From NCBI GenBank assembly GCA_902362925.1, contig CABIYL010000002.1: 64,000 nt of DNA. The stretch is one strand, 5' to 3'. The position numbers and the translations under genes are program-made. The notes under the pieces are model-generated. The model saw only the letters and a program-made list of their open reading frames with translations. It was not told where the DNA came from and ran no database searches. This DNA comes from Pseudoflavonifractor sp902362925. Lineage in GTDB: Bacteria; Bacillota; Clostridia; Oscillospirales; Oscillospiraceae. Below, in pieces: positions 31,598-40,069 of the stretch (position 1 is its first letter; each line of letters opens with the position of its first letter).

Positions 31598-34500
31598 ATG
31601 TGCCCTGAAAATGAAGACAGAGCGGAATCGTTCAACGGAGATCAGGTGATCTTTGTCAATACGGAGCTGATTCAGCGTGCGGTGGCCGGTCTCCAGAGGT
31701 CCCGGGAGGAGTTCCAGGCCCTGCTGGATCAGGCGGAGCTGGGTGACCTGTCCGCCCAGTACGATCTGGCCATGAAATACGCCGACGGCGACGGAGTGGA
31801 CCGGGATATGGCCCAGGCAGCCCACTGGTTTGCCCAGGCGGCGGAGCAGGACGACATGCGGGCCGTGGAGGCCCTGGGCCGCTGCTACCAGCTGGGCGAG
31901 GGCGTGGAACAGGACGAGAAGCGGGCGGTAGAGCTGTTCCAGCGCTGCGTGGATGAGGACTACGCGCCGGGCCAGTGCAGCCTGGGTCTGTGCTATGAGA
32001 ACGGCAGCGGTGTGGACCACGACCCGGTACGAGCCGCTGAACTCTACCAGCTCTCCGCCGACCAGGGGTACGCCCCCGCCCAGTGCAATCTGGGGGTGTG
32101 CTACCTCAACGGCATCGGCGTGGAGCGGGACGACGACCACGCCGTGGAGCTGCTGCGGCAGTCGGCGGAGCAGGAGTTTCCCCGGGGAATCAGCCTGCTG
32201 GGCTGCTGCTACCGGGACGGACGGGGCGTGGAGCCCGACCAGGCAAAGGCTGCGGAGCTCTTCCGCCTGGCTGCGGAAAAGCGTTACATACCCGCCCTGT
32301 GCGATCTGGGCCTGTGCTATGAGAGCGGCAGCGGCGTGGACGAGGACCTGGAGAAGGCGGTGGAGTGCTACACCCAGTCCGCCGAGGAGGGCTACGCCCC
32401 CGCCCAGTGCAATCTGGGCTACTGCTATCTGGCGGCCATCGGCGTGGAGCAGGACGACGCCAAGGCGGCGGAGTGGCTGGCCAAGTCGGCGGAGCAGGAA
32501 TACCCCCGTGCCCTGCGGCTCATGGGCTGCCTGTACCAGGACGGCCGGGGCGTGGAGAAGGACCTGGAAAAGGCAGCGGAGTACTACCGCCGGGGTGCGG
32601 AGCAGAACTATCCCCCCGCTCTGTGCGACCTGGGATTGTGCTACGAGAACGGTGAGGGCGTGGAGAAGGACGAGAAGCGGGGCGCGGAGCTGTACCGACG
32701 TTCCGGCGAGCTGGATTACGCCCCTGCCCAGTGCAATCTGGGCTTCTGCCTGCTCAACGGCATCGGCGTAGACAAAAACGAGGAAGAGGCCGTGGTCTGG
32801 CTGAAGCGGGCGGCGGAGCAGGACTATCCCCGGGCCATCAGCATCCTGGGCGACTGCCTGGGCGAGGGCACCGGCGTGGAGAAGGACGAGGCCGCGTCGG
32901 CCGCCTGCTACCAGCGGGCCGCCGACCTGGGCTATGTGCCCGCCCAGTGCGCCCTGGGCCTGTGCTATGAGACGGGCGGCGGCGTGGAGCGGGACGAGAA
33001 GCAGGCCGTGGCCTGGTACACCAGGGCGGCAGAGCAGGGCTACGCCCCCGCCCAGTGCAACCTGGCGGTGTGCTGCCTCAACGGCATCGGCATGGAGCCG
33101 GACGCCGCTCAGGCGGTGATATGGCTGAAAAAGGCCGTGGAGCGGAATTTTGCCCGTGCCATGGACATCCTGGGCGACTGCTACCGCAACGGCACCGGCG
33201 TGGAGAGGGACGAGGTCCGGGCTGTGGAGCTGTACCGTCAGGCGGCGGAGCAGGGCTATGCCATGGCCATCTGCGACCTGGGCCTGTGCTACGAGATGGG
33301 CAGCGGCGTGGAGCGGGACGAGAAGAAGGCGGTAGAGCACTACCGCAAGGCGGCCCAGATGGGCTATCCGGGGGCCCAGTGCAACCTGGGCTACTGCTGC
33401 CTGGAGGGCGTGGGCACGGTGAAGCGGCCCGAAGAAGCTGTAAAGTGGTTCCGCCTGGCAGCGGAACAGGGGTATCCCAGGGCCCAGAGCCTGCTGGGCA
33501 GCTGCCTCCGGGACGGCATGGGCACTCAGCCGGACGAAAAAGAGGCAGTCAAATGGTACACACTGGCGGCGGAGCAGGGCTATCCCCCCGCTCAGTGCAG
33601 CCTGGGCCTGTGCTATGAGAACGGCGACGGCACCCAACAGGACCCGGTCCGAGCGGCGGAGCTGTACCGCCGTGCCGCCGACCAGGGGTACGCCCCCGCC
33701 CAGTGTAACCTGGCGGTGTGCTACCTCAACGGTATCGGCGTGCCGGAGGACGACGGCCAGGCGGTGGAGTGGCTCAAGCGGGCCGCGGAGCAGGACTTCG
33801 GCCGGGCGCTCAATATCCTGGGCGACTGCTTCCGCCGGGGCGTGGGCGTCCAGCAGGACCCCCAGCGGGCGGTGGAGCATTACCGGCAGGCCATCAAGGC
33901 GGGATATGTCTCCGCGTTTTGCAGCCTGGGCTACTGCTATGAGGTAGGCGAGGGCGTGCCGGAGGACAAGGTCAAGGCCGTGGAGTACTACACCCGTGGC
34001 GCTCAGGGCGGGGACGAGACCGCCCAGTGCAACCTGGGCTATTGCTATCTGGAGGGCATCGGCGCGAAGAAGGACCCGGGCCGGGGCGTCTCCTGGCTGC
34101 ACAAGGCGGCCAAGCAGGGCTCCCTGCGGGCCATGTGTCTGCTGGGCGGCTGCTACCGGGACGGCACCGGCGTCATGAAGGACGACAAGAAGTGCGTGGA
34201 GTACCTGACCAGGGCCGCTGAACAGGGCTACGCCCCTGCCCAGTGCAATCTGGGATTGTGCTATGAGCAGGGCACCGGCGTGGCGGTGGATGCGGCCCGA
34301 GCGGTGGAGTGGTACACCAGAGCCGCCGAGAGCGGGGACCGGGCTGCCCAGTGCAACCTGGGCTACTGCCTCCTCAACGGCATCGGCACGGCCCGGAATC
34401 CGGCGGGCGCGGTGGAGTGGTTCAAGCGGGCGGTCAAACAGGGCTCGGTTCGGGCCATGAACCTGCTGGCCGACTGCTGCCGGGACGGCGTGGGCACGGA

Positions 34501-34651
34501 CACCGACCTGGCCCGTGCGGAGCAGCTCTACCAGGAGGCGGCCCGGCACGGCAGCCGGGAGGCGGAGGAGAGCCTGAAGAAGCTCCATGCCCCAAAAAAC
34601 CAACAGCGCCAGCCCAAAAAGTCCCTCTTCAAGCGGCTGTTTGGCGGCTAA
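31598..34651 (+). CDS. Giant Sel1-like repeat protein (26 repeats)
   Basis: A 1017-aa protein without signal peptide or membrane segment, so probably cytoplasmic. The start is ATG 31598, 8 nt after GAGAGG. After about 45 N-terminal residues come 26 Sel1-type helical repeats of exactly 36 aa (QCNLGYCYLNGIGVE type), then a short basic tail (QQRQPKKSLFKRLFGG). Repeats 3-26 form eight super-repeats of three alternating repeat subtypes. About two Cys per repeat make it very Cys-rich. Sel1 proteins serve as interaction scaffolds, often in signalling or envelope stress. The next genes encode an HD-GYP response regulator and an Hpt protein, 199 bp downstream with their own promoter. Confidence 0.92.
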   Translation: MCPENEDRAESFNGDQVIFVNTELIQRAVAGLQRSREEFQALLDQAELGDLSAQYDLAMKYADGDGVDRDMAQAAHWFAQAAEQDDMRAVEALGRCYQLGEGVEQDEKRAVELFQRCVDEDYAPGQCSLGLCYENGSGVDHDPVRAAELYQLSADQGYAPAQCNLGVCYLNGIGVERDDDHAVELLRQSAEQEFPRGISLLGCCYRDGRGVEPDQAKAAELFRLAAEKRYIPALCDLGLCYESGSGVDEDLEKAVECYTQSAEEGYAPAQCNLGYCYLAAIGVEQDDAKAAEWLAKSAEQEYPRALRLMGCLYQDGRGVEKDLEKAAEYYRRGAEQNYPPALCDLGLCYENGEGVEKDEKRGAELYRRSGELDYAPAQCNLGFCLLNGIGVDKNEEEAVVWLKRAAEQDYPRAISILGDCLGEGTGVEKDEAASAACYQRAADLGYVPAQCALGLCYETGGGVERDEKQAVAWYTRAAEQGYAPAQCNLAVCCLNGIGMEPDAAQAVIWLKKAVERNFARAMDILGDCYRNGTGVERDEVRAVELYRQAAEQGYAMAICDLGLCYEMGSGVERDEKKAVEHYRKAAQMGYPGAQCNLGYCCLEGVGTVKRPEEAVKWFRLAAEQGYPRAQSLLGSCLRDGMGTQPDEKEAVKWYTLAAEQGYPPAQCSLGLCYENGDGTQQDPVRAAELYRRAADQGYAPAQCNLAVCYLNGIGVPEDDGQAVEWLKRAAEQDFGRALNILGDCFRRGVGVQQDPQRAVEHYRQAIKAGYVSAFCSLGYCYEVGEGVPEDKVKAVEYYTRGAQGGDETAQCNLGYCYLEGIGAKKDPGRGVSWLHKAAKQGSLRAMCLLGGCYRDGTGVMKDDKKCVEYLTRAAEQGYAPAQCNLGLCYEQGTGVAVDAARAVEWYTRAAESGDRAAQCNLGYCLLNGIGTARNPAGAVEWFKRAVKQGSVRAMNLLADCCRDGVGTDTDLARAEQLYQEAARHGSREAEESLKKLHAPKNQQRQPKKSLFKRLFGG
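31973..34564 (+). repeat. Eight tandem 324-bp coding super-repeats
   Basis: Units begin at 31973, 32297, 32621, 32945, 33269, 33593, 33917 and 34241, each exactly 324 bp (three 108-bp Sel1 units) with no length change. Within each unit the three Sel1 repeats have distinct signatures: LGLCYENG, then QCNLGYCYLNG, then ILGDCYRDG. Confidence 0.9.
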
Positions 34652-34669
34652 AATAAGCAGAAAAGTATG

Positions 34670-34706
34670 CGCGCGGGGCGGTCAGACTGCTCCGCGCACA
34701 TTTTTT
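34670..34706 (+). terminator. Terminator of the Sel1-repeat gene
   Basis: Imperfect GC-rich stem (TGCGCGCGGGGC and GCTCCGCGCA) followed by T6 near 34701-34706. Confidence 0.7.
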
Positions 34707-34721
34707 GGCACAGGCCGGTGG

Positions 34722-34750
34722 TTGCAATTGTGAGAAAGCTATCTTATAAT
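34722..34750 (+). promoter_or_regulatory. Promoter of the HD-GYP/Hpt operon
   Basis: TTGCAA (34722-34727), 17-nt spacer, TATAAT (34745-34750), about 100 nt before the start codon. Confidence 0.7.
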
Positions 34751-34850
34751 AAATGACAGCAGAGAATAAAAATACAAGGCAGATAGGAATTTGTGTGGTC
34801 AGACCGGGGGTTCCCGGCCGTGCCCGTGCCTGTATGTGAGGTGAAGCGGT

Positions 34851-35963
34851 ATGGAGCTTGACTGCCGGAGCCGGAGTGCCGGTCAGGAGCCGGATACAAT
34901 ATTGATTGTGGACGACGACGAGATCAACCGGGCCATTCTGGAGAATATTTTTTCACCGTTCTACGCCATTGAAGAGCGGGAGAACGGAAAGCTGGGGCTG
35001 GAGGCGGCGCTGAGCCAGCGGGACCGGCTGTGCGCGGTGCTTCTGGACGTGGTCATGCCTGAGATGAGCGGCATCGAGGTGCTGCGGACCCTGGCGGAAG
35101 AGGGCTTCCCCAGCCAGATCCCTGTGTTCCTCATCACCGCCGAGGCCAGCGGCGACACCATGAAGGAGGCCTACCAGCTGGGCGTCATGGACGTCATCAG
35201 CAAGCCGGTGATCCCCTATGTGGTGGAGCGGCGGGTCAATTCGGTGGTAGAGCTGTTCCGGGCCCGGAAGCGGCTGGGCAACGTGGTGGAGCGGCAGCAG
35301 TCCGCCCTGCTGCGGCAGGCCGAGCAGATTATTGAGCTTAACCGGGGCATGATAGAGTCCCTGTCCACCGCCATTGAGTTCCGAAACGGCGAGTCGGGTG
35401 AGCATGTCCGCCGGATTCACGACATCACCCGCTATATGCTGGAGCACACCTCCCTGGGCGCCGGGATGTCGCCGGAGGATATCGACGCTATCGCCCTGGC
35501 CGCCATCATGCATGACGTGGGCAAAATCGCCATCCCGGACGCCATTCTCAACAAGCCCGGCCGCCTGACGCCCGAGGAGTTTGAGATCATGAAGACCCAT
35601 ACCATCCAGGGCGCCCAGATGCTGGAGCGGATTCCCCAGATGCGTGAGCTGGGCGCCTACCGCTACGCCTGCGACATTGCCCGCCACCACCATGAGCGGT
35701 GGGACGGACGGGGCTATCCAGACGGCCTGAAGGGAGACGAGATTTCCATCTGGGCCCAGATTGTCTCGCTGGCCGACGTGTACGACGCCCTGGTCAGTAA
35801 GCGGGTCTACAAGGACGCCTTTGGCCGGGAGAAGGCCCTGCGCATGATCCGGGACGGAGAGTGCGGCACCTTCAATCCCGAACTGCTGGAGTGCTTCTTC
35901 CAGGTGGAGCAGGAGCTGAGATACCTGTATCAGACGCCGAAGGAGGAGAAGGAACATGGATAG
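34851..35963 (+). CDS. Response regulator with HD-GYP phosphodiesterase domain
   Basis: A 370-aa two-domain protein: an N-terminal receiver (about 16-135; acidic DDDE at 21-24, phosphoacceptor Asp66 in LLDVVMPEMSG, LITAEAS, ISKPV) and a C-terminal HD-GYP domain (about 165-360; IMHDVGKIAIPD near 220, ARHHHERWDGRGYPDGL near 285). HD-GYP proteins hydrolyse cyclic di-GMP or related dinucleotides, or act as degenerate effectors; all core metal-binding motifs look intact. No histidine kinase is adjacent, but an Hpt protein gene overlaps its end. Confidence 0.93.
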   Translation: MELDCRSRSAGQEPDTILIVDDDEINRAILENIFSPFYAIEERENGKLGLEAALSQRDRLCAVLLDVVMPEMSGIEVLRTLAEEGFPSQIPVFLITAEASGDTMKEAYQLGVMDVISKPVIPYVVERRVNSVVELFRARKRLGNVVERQQSALLRQAEQIIELNRGMIESLSTAIEFRNGESGEHVRRIHDITRYMLEHTSLGAGMSPEDIDAIALAAIMHDVGKIAIPDAILNKPGRLTPEEFEIMKTHTIQGAQMLERIPQMRELGAYRYACDIARHHHERWDGRGYPDGLKGDEISIWAQIVSLADVYDALVSKRVYKDAFGREKALRMIRDGECGTFNPELLECFFQVEQELRYLYQTPKEEKEHG

Positions 35964-36312
35964 TCAAATCAAGGACGGGCTGATGGCCGCGGGTGTGGAT
36001 GTGGACGAGGCCCTGGAGCGCTTTATGGGCAGCGAGGCCATGCTCAGCCGCTTTTTGAAGAAATTTCCCGCTGACCAGGGCTTTGCGACTCTTACCGCAG
36101 CCCTGGAGGCCGGCGACCACGAGGGGGCGGTGAACGCCGCCCACACCCTGAAGGGCCTGTGCGGCAATCTGTCCATCAAGCCCCTGTTCACCGGCTTTGA
36201 CCGCCAGGTGGCGCTGATGCGGGCCGGCGACTGGGATGCCGCCGCCGCCATGATGCCCCAGCTTACCGAGGACTACAACCGGGCTTTGGAGGCCATTTTG
36301 ACCCTGGGCTGA
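35956..36312 (+). CDS. Hpt domain phosphotransfer protein
   Basis: A 118-aa single-domain histidine phosphotransferase. His63 lies in NAAHTLKGLCGNL, the classic Hpt motif; the rest is a helical bundle of usual length. Its start codon lies within the end of the HD-GYP gene (8-nt overlap), so both are co-translated. It probably relays phosphate between an unlinked hybrid kinase and the receiver of the upstream protein. Confidence 0.92.
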   Translation: MDSQIKDGLMAAGVDVDEALERFMGSEAMLSRFLKKFPADQGFATLTAALEAGDHEGAVNAAHTLKGLCGNLSIKPLFTGFDRQVALMRAGDWDAAAAMMPQLTEDYNRALEAILTLG

Positions 36313-36328
36313 CCGGGATAGATGCAGA

Positions 36329-36374
36329 AAACCCCGCCGGAACGGAGATACTCTCCGTTCCGGCGGGGTTTTTA
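36329..36374. terminator. Strong bidirectional terminator
   Basis: AACCCCGCCGGAACGGAG pairs with CTCCGTTCCGGCGGGGTT across a 5-nt loop, with T5 after and A-rich before. Lies between the Hpt gene and the convergent NlpC/P60 gene. Confidence 0.92.
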
Positions 36375-37055
36375 TGCTTCGCCGTAAATTTGATAGAACT
36401 CCGGGCGGCCGATGAGAGCAAAGCCGATGGTTGCTCCGTCAGGGGAACGGACCACGCCGCCCAGGGTTTTGGAGCAGTGGACAATCTCCAACGTGCCTGC
36501 CTCCGTGGTACCCACCACAATCCCCACATGGCTCAGGTCCGGGAAAAAGGCCAGGTCTCCGGGCTGGGCATCCTCCCAGGCCACCGGCGTACAGCGGGAA
36601 TACTGGTCCCGTGCGCCGTTGCCGATGGCGGAGAGTGCGTCGGCGTCCCCTGCGGCGTTGACCGACGCCCAGGTCACTAGGCCGGAGCAGTCCAGACCGA
36701 AGGGGACCAGGGTGCCGGTGGTGTCGCTCCCGTCGGCGGTGACCAGGGCGGGCACACCCCATCGGTCGTCCCAGCCGAGACAGACCGACTTGCCACCCCA
36801 GAAGTAGCCCACCTTACCGGTGAGGGCGGCGGCGTTTTCCACCATGGACCGCCGCAGGGGGGATAAATCCTCCGGCAGAGCGAGGGAAGGAGCGGGGGAG
36901 AGTTGGTCGATTGGCGGGTTTTCCCGGGGTAAAAAGGGGAGTAGAAGACCGGATAAAAGCAGAATCATGCCTATTAGACGAAAAAAGCGGCCCCAACCGC
37001 CGGAATTTCTTCTCCTCCTCCGCCTTCTCCGCCGTGGCGGGTATGGACGTCTCAC
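36372..37055 (-). CDS. Membrane-anchored NlpC/P60 cysteine peptidase
   Basis: A 227-aa protein; the start is GTG 37055, 8 nt after GAGGAGG. The N-terminus is strikingly basic (about nine consecutive Arg after PYPPR), followed by one TM segment (about residues 26-43), so the rest is extracellular. The NlpC/P60 triad is visible: Cys123 in GLDCSGLVTW, His176 in DLSHVGIVVG, His193 in IVHCS. Such enzymes cut gamma-D-Glu-diamino acid bonds in peptidoglycan stem peptides. An unusual insertion (about residues 92-118) lies just before the catalytic Cys. Confidence 0.88.
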   Translation of the reverse strand: MRRPYPPRRRRRRRRRNSGGWGRFFRLIGMILLLSGLLLPFLPRENPPIDQLSPAPSLALPEDLSPLRRSMVENAAALTGKVGYFWGGKSVCLGWDDRWGVPALVTADGSDTTGTLVPFGLDCSGLVTWASVNAAGDADALSAIGNGARDQYSRCTPVAWEDAQPGDLAFFPDLSHVGIVVGTTEAGTLEIVHCSKTLGGVVRSPDGATIGFALIGRPEFYQIYGEA

Positions 37056-37108
37056 AGCCGGACCCTCCTCATGCCGTCACCACCGGGGGAGCGGCTCAAT
37101 AGGATAGA

Positions 37109-37128
37109 TGGGGGAGAACCATCCCCCA
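37109..37128 (+). promoter_or_regulatory. Small hairpin in the feoA leader
   Basis: TGGGGGA (37109-37115) pairs with TCCCCCA (37122-37128), 29 nt before the feoA start. No clear promoter or Fur box was seen in this short divergent region. Confidence 0.3.
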
Positions 37129-37156
37129 CCTAATGTTATGTGAGGAGCGTTCCAAT

Positions 37157-37438
37157 ATGAGCGAATTGATTTCCCTCTGCGGCCTGGGGGTGGGCGCAAG
37201 CGCCCGGGTGGCGGAGGTGGCAGGCGAGCGGGCCATGCGCCGCCGTCTGATGGATATGGGCCTCATCCCCGGTACCAGAGTGACCTGCGTGGCTGCCAGC
37301 CCGGCAGGCGATCCGTCGGCCTACCTCATCCGGGGGGCGGTGGTGGCCCTGCGGGGACGGGACGCCGCAGGTATCCGGGTGGAGCCTGCCGACGCATTTT
37401 GTCCGGTCTCTGCGGGGGAGGAGCCTCGGTGGGCCTGA
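37157..37438 (+). CDS. feoA: Ferrous iron transport protein A
   Basis: A 93-aa SH3-like FeoA protein that supports FeoB. The core ERAMRRRLMDMGLIPGTRVTCV followed by GDPSAYLIRGAVVALRGRDA is typical (split in two for length). The start is ATG 37157 after GAGGAGCG. It overlaps the feoB start by 10 nt. Confidence 0.93.
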   Translation: MSELISLCGLGVGASARVAEVAGERAMRRRLMDMGLIPGTRVTCVAASPAGDPSAYLIRGAVVALRGRDAAGIRVEPADAFCPVSAGEEPRWA

Positions 37439-39579
37439 CCGGGGCCTCCACCGGCGCGGCGGCGGTGGACCATGGCCTAAACATCGAAAAACTCCGGCCG
37501 GATGACCGGGTTATCGCCCTGGCGGGCAACCCCAACGTGGGCAAATCCACGGTGTTCAACAGTCTGACAGGCATGAGACAGCATACAGGAAACTGGCCGG
37601 GTAAGACGGTGGGCAGCGCCCAGGGCCGATGCGAGCACAGGGGGCGGGGCTATGTGCTGGTGGACCTGCCGGGTACCTACTCCCTCATGGCCCACTCCGC
37701 CGAGGAGGAGGTAGCCCGTGATTTCCTGTGCTTCGGCGGGGCGGACGGGGCCGTTGTGGTGTGCGACGCCACCTGTCTGGAGCGGAACCTGAACCTGGTG
37801 CTCCAGACCCTGGAGCTGGAACCCCGCACGGTGGTGTGCGTCAACCTGATGGACGAGGCGGCCAAGAAGGGCATCCGGGTGAACCTGGAGAAGCTGTCGG
37901 AGCGGCTGGGGGTGCCCGTGGTGGGGACCTGCGCCGGAAAAGGCCAGGGACTGGCCGAGCTGCTGGACGCGGCGGAGAACATCATATCTGCGGAGCAGCC
38001 GCCTAATCCCATTCAGGTGCAGTACCCAGGCCCCATTGAGACGGCGGTGGAGCGTCTGCTCCCGCTGATAGAGGAGCGGACAGCAGGGAAGCTCCCAAGT
38101 CGCTGGACCGCTCTGCGGCTGCTGGAGGGGGAACCGGGGCTGCTGGCCAAGTTGGAGGAGACGCTGGGTGTTCCACTGGCGGAGGATGAGAAGTTAAGCG
38201 CAGCCCTGGCGGAGACCTGGGCGTGGCTGGAGAAGCGCGGGGTCAGCCGGGAGAACCTGGGGGACCGGCTGGCTGCCGGGCTGGTGATGACCGCCGAGGC
38301 GGTGTGTACCGGGGCGGTGAAGTGCACCAAGGAGGACTACGCCCGCCGGGACCGCAGGCTGGACCGGATTTTCACCAGCCGTGCCACCGGCATCCCGGTG
38401 ATGCTGGTCCTGCTGGCGGGGGTGTTCTGGCTGACCATCCAGGGGGCCAACTACCCCTCCCAGTTGCTGTCCGACGGCCTTTTCTGGCTCCAGGACCGGC
38501 TGACCGACCTGTTTACATACTGGAATGCCCCGGAGTGGCTCCACGGGGCGCTGGTATTGGGGGTCTACCGGGTGCTGGCCTGGGTGGTGTCGGTGATGCT
38601 GCCCCCCATGGCCATCTTTTTCCCCATCTTCACCCTGCTGGAGGACTTCGGCTACCTGCCGCGGGTGGCCTTTGTGCTGGACCACGCCTTTCAGAAGGCC
38701 AGAGCCTGCGGCAAGCAGGCCCTTACCATGGCCATGGGCTTTGGCTGCAATGCCGCCGGGGTGGTGGGCTGCCGCATCATCGACTCCCCGCGGGAACGGC
38801 TCATCGCCATGCTCACCAATAGCTTTGTGCCCTGCAACGGCCGCTTTCCCACCCTCATCGCCATCATCACCATGTTCTTTGTGGGCACTGGCGGCGGACC
38901 GGGTCGGGCACTGCTGTCCGCCCTGCTGCTCACCGGGGTGATTGTGCTGGGGGTGCTGCTCACCTTCCAGGTCTCCCGGCTGCTGTCAGCCACGGTGCTC
39001 AAGGGGGTGCCCTCCTCCTTTACCCTGGAGCTGCCGCCCTACCGCCGCCCACGGGTGGGGCAGGTGATTGTCCGCTCGGTACTGGACCGGACGCTGTTTG
39101 TGCTGGGCCGGGCGGTGATGATTGCCGCTCCGGCGGGGCTGCTCATCTGGGTGCTGGCCAACGTACAGGTGGGCGGCACCAGTATTCTGGCCCACTGCAC
39201 CGGCTTCCTGGACCCGTTGGGCCGGGCACTGGGCATGGACGGCGTGATTCTGGCCGCCTTTATCCTGGGCTTTCCCGCCAACGAGATTGTCATTCCCAGT
39301 ATGCTCATGGCCTACCTGGCCACCGGCAGCCTGACCGGTTACGAGAGCCTGGACGCCCTGCGTACCTTGCTCACCGACCAGGGCTGGACCTGGCTGACGG
39401 CGGTGTGCACCATGCTCTTCTCCCTGGTCCACTGGCCCTGCTCCACCACCTGCATGACCATGCGCAAGGAGAGCGGCAGCTGGAAGTGGACCCTGCTGGG
39501 CTTCGTGCTGCCCACGGCCATCGGCATGGCGCTGTGCTTCCTGGTGGCCACCGCTGCACGATTACTGGGATTGGCGTAA
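37429..39579 (+). CDS. feoB: Ferrous iron transporter B
   Basis: A 716-aa Fe(II) transporter with an N-terminal GTPase domain and membrane core. The start is GTG 37429 inside feoA, 7 nt after GGGGGAGG. G1 is GNPNVGKST, switch I has HTGNWPGKTV, G3 is DLPGTYSL and G4 is NLMDEA. The membrane part has two Gate motifs; MGFGCNAAGVVGCRI and ALLSALLLTGVIVLG are examples. About 30 residues precede the G1 motif, longer than in many FeoB. Terminated at 39580-39616. Confidence 0.96.
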   Translation: MGLTGASTGAAAVDHGLNIEKLRPDDRVIALAGNPNVGKSTVFNSLTGMRQHTGNWPGKTVGSAQGRCEHRGRGYVLVDLPGTYSLMAHSAEEEVARDFLCFGGADGAVVVCDATCLERNLNLVLQTLELEPRTVVCVNLMDEAAKKGIRVNLEKLSERLGVPVVGTCAGKGQGLAELLDAAENIISAEQPPNPIQVQYPGPIETAVERLLPLIEERTAGKLPSRWTALRLLEGEPGLLAKLEETLGVPLAEDEKLSAALAETWAWLEKRGVSRENLGDRLAAGLVMTAEAVCTGAVKCTKEDYARRDRRLDRIFTSRATGIPVMLVLLAGVFWLTIQGANYPSQLLSDGLFWLQDRLTDLFTYWNAPEWLHGALVLGVYRVLAWVVSVMLPPMAIFFPIFTLLEDFGYLPRVAFVLDHAFQKARACGKQALTMAMGFGCNAAGVVGCRIIDSPRERLIAMLTNSFVPCNGRFPTLIAIITMFFVGTGGGPGRALLSALLLTGVIVLGVLLTFQVSRLLSATVLKGVPSSFTLELPPYRRPRVGQVIVRSVLDRTLFVLGRAVMIAAPAGLLIWVLANVQVGGTSILAHCTGFLDPLGRALGMDGVILAAFILGFPANEIVIPSMLMAYLATGSLTGYESLDALRTLLTDQGWTWLTAVCTMLFSLVHWPCSTTCMTMRKESGSWKWTLLGFVLPTAIGMALCFLVATAARLLGLA

Positions 39580-39616
39580 GCAAAAAATCCTCTCCCAACG
39601 GGAGAGGATTTTTTGC
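39580..39616. terminator. Perfect bidirectional terminator after feoB
   Basis: GCAAAAAATCCTCTCCC pairs perfectly with GGGAGAGGATTTTTTGC across AAC. A and T runs lie on both sides of the GC stem. Confidence 0.92.
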
Positions 39617-39666
39617 TTGACTTTTCACCTACAAGATGTTAATGTAAATACACCTACAAGTTGTAG
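39617..39666 (+). promoter_or_regulatory. Promoter with BlaI-type operators
   Basis: TTGACT (39617-39622), 17-nt spacer, TAATGT (39640-39645). CTACAAGATGTTA (39629-39641) lies in the spacer and CTACAAGTTGTAG (39654-39666), a dyad, lies just after the -10. Both fit the TACA-N3-TGTA pattern bound by BlaI/MecI regulators, so the operon is probably autorepressed. Confidence 0.75.
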
Positions 39667-39688
39667 TTGAAATACTGGAGGGATTTCC

Positions 39689-40069
39689 ATGGAAAAACGG
39701 CAGCTGTCAGACTCCGAGCTGGAGCTGATGCGGGTGATCTGGAGCCGGGGCGGGCGGGCCCGCTTTGCCCAGGTGATGGAGGCCCTGGCGGGACAGGGGA
39801 AGGACTGGAAGGCCAACACGGTGCTCACCTTTCTCTCTCGCCTGGTGGAGAAGGAGATGCTGGCGGTGGAGAAGAACGGCCGGCTGAACGTGTATGTGGC
39901 CCTTCTGCGGGAGGAGGACTACGCCGACCAGCAGACCCGCTCCTTCCTGGACAGGGTGTACGGCGGCAATGCCGGGCGGCTGGTGTCCTCGCTCCTGAAG
40001 CAGGACTGCCTCACAGCTGAGGACCTGGACGAGCTGAAGGCCTTTTGGGAGAAGGGCGGGAAGGCGTGA
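39689..40069 (+). CDS. BlaI/MecI/CopY-family repressor
   Basis: A 126-aa winged-helix repressor: LSDSELELMRVIW, ANTVLTFLSRLVEKEML (recognition helix and wing) and a C-terminal dimerisation helix region. In BlaI/MecI proteins inactivation is by proteolysis triggered by a membrane M56 protease, and the next gene encodes such a protein with overlapping stop/start. The operator pair in its promoter indicates autoregulation. No beta-lactamase gene is nearby, so the regulon is unknown. Confidence 0.93.
   Translation: MEKRQLSDSELELMRVIWSRGGRARFAQVMEALAGQGKDWKANTVLTFLSRLVEKEMLAVEKNGRLNVYVALLREEDYADQQTRSFLDRVYGGNAGRLVSSLLKQDCLTAEDLDELKAFWEKGGKA

Noticed and set aside
31973..34564. Regular 108/324-bp repeats considered as a CRISPR-like array
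   Set aside because: The repeats are in-frame coding units without spacers; no cas genes are present. No CRISPR array was seen in the window.
31475..34603. A 1042-codon open frame antisense to the Sel1-repeat gene
   Set aside because: It mirrors the 108-bp repeats of the plus-strand gene, is Ala/Val/Leu/His-rich without domain signature, and has no ribosome site. The plus strand encodes clear Sel1 repeats.
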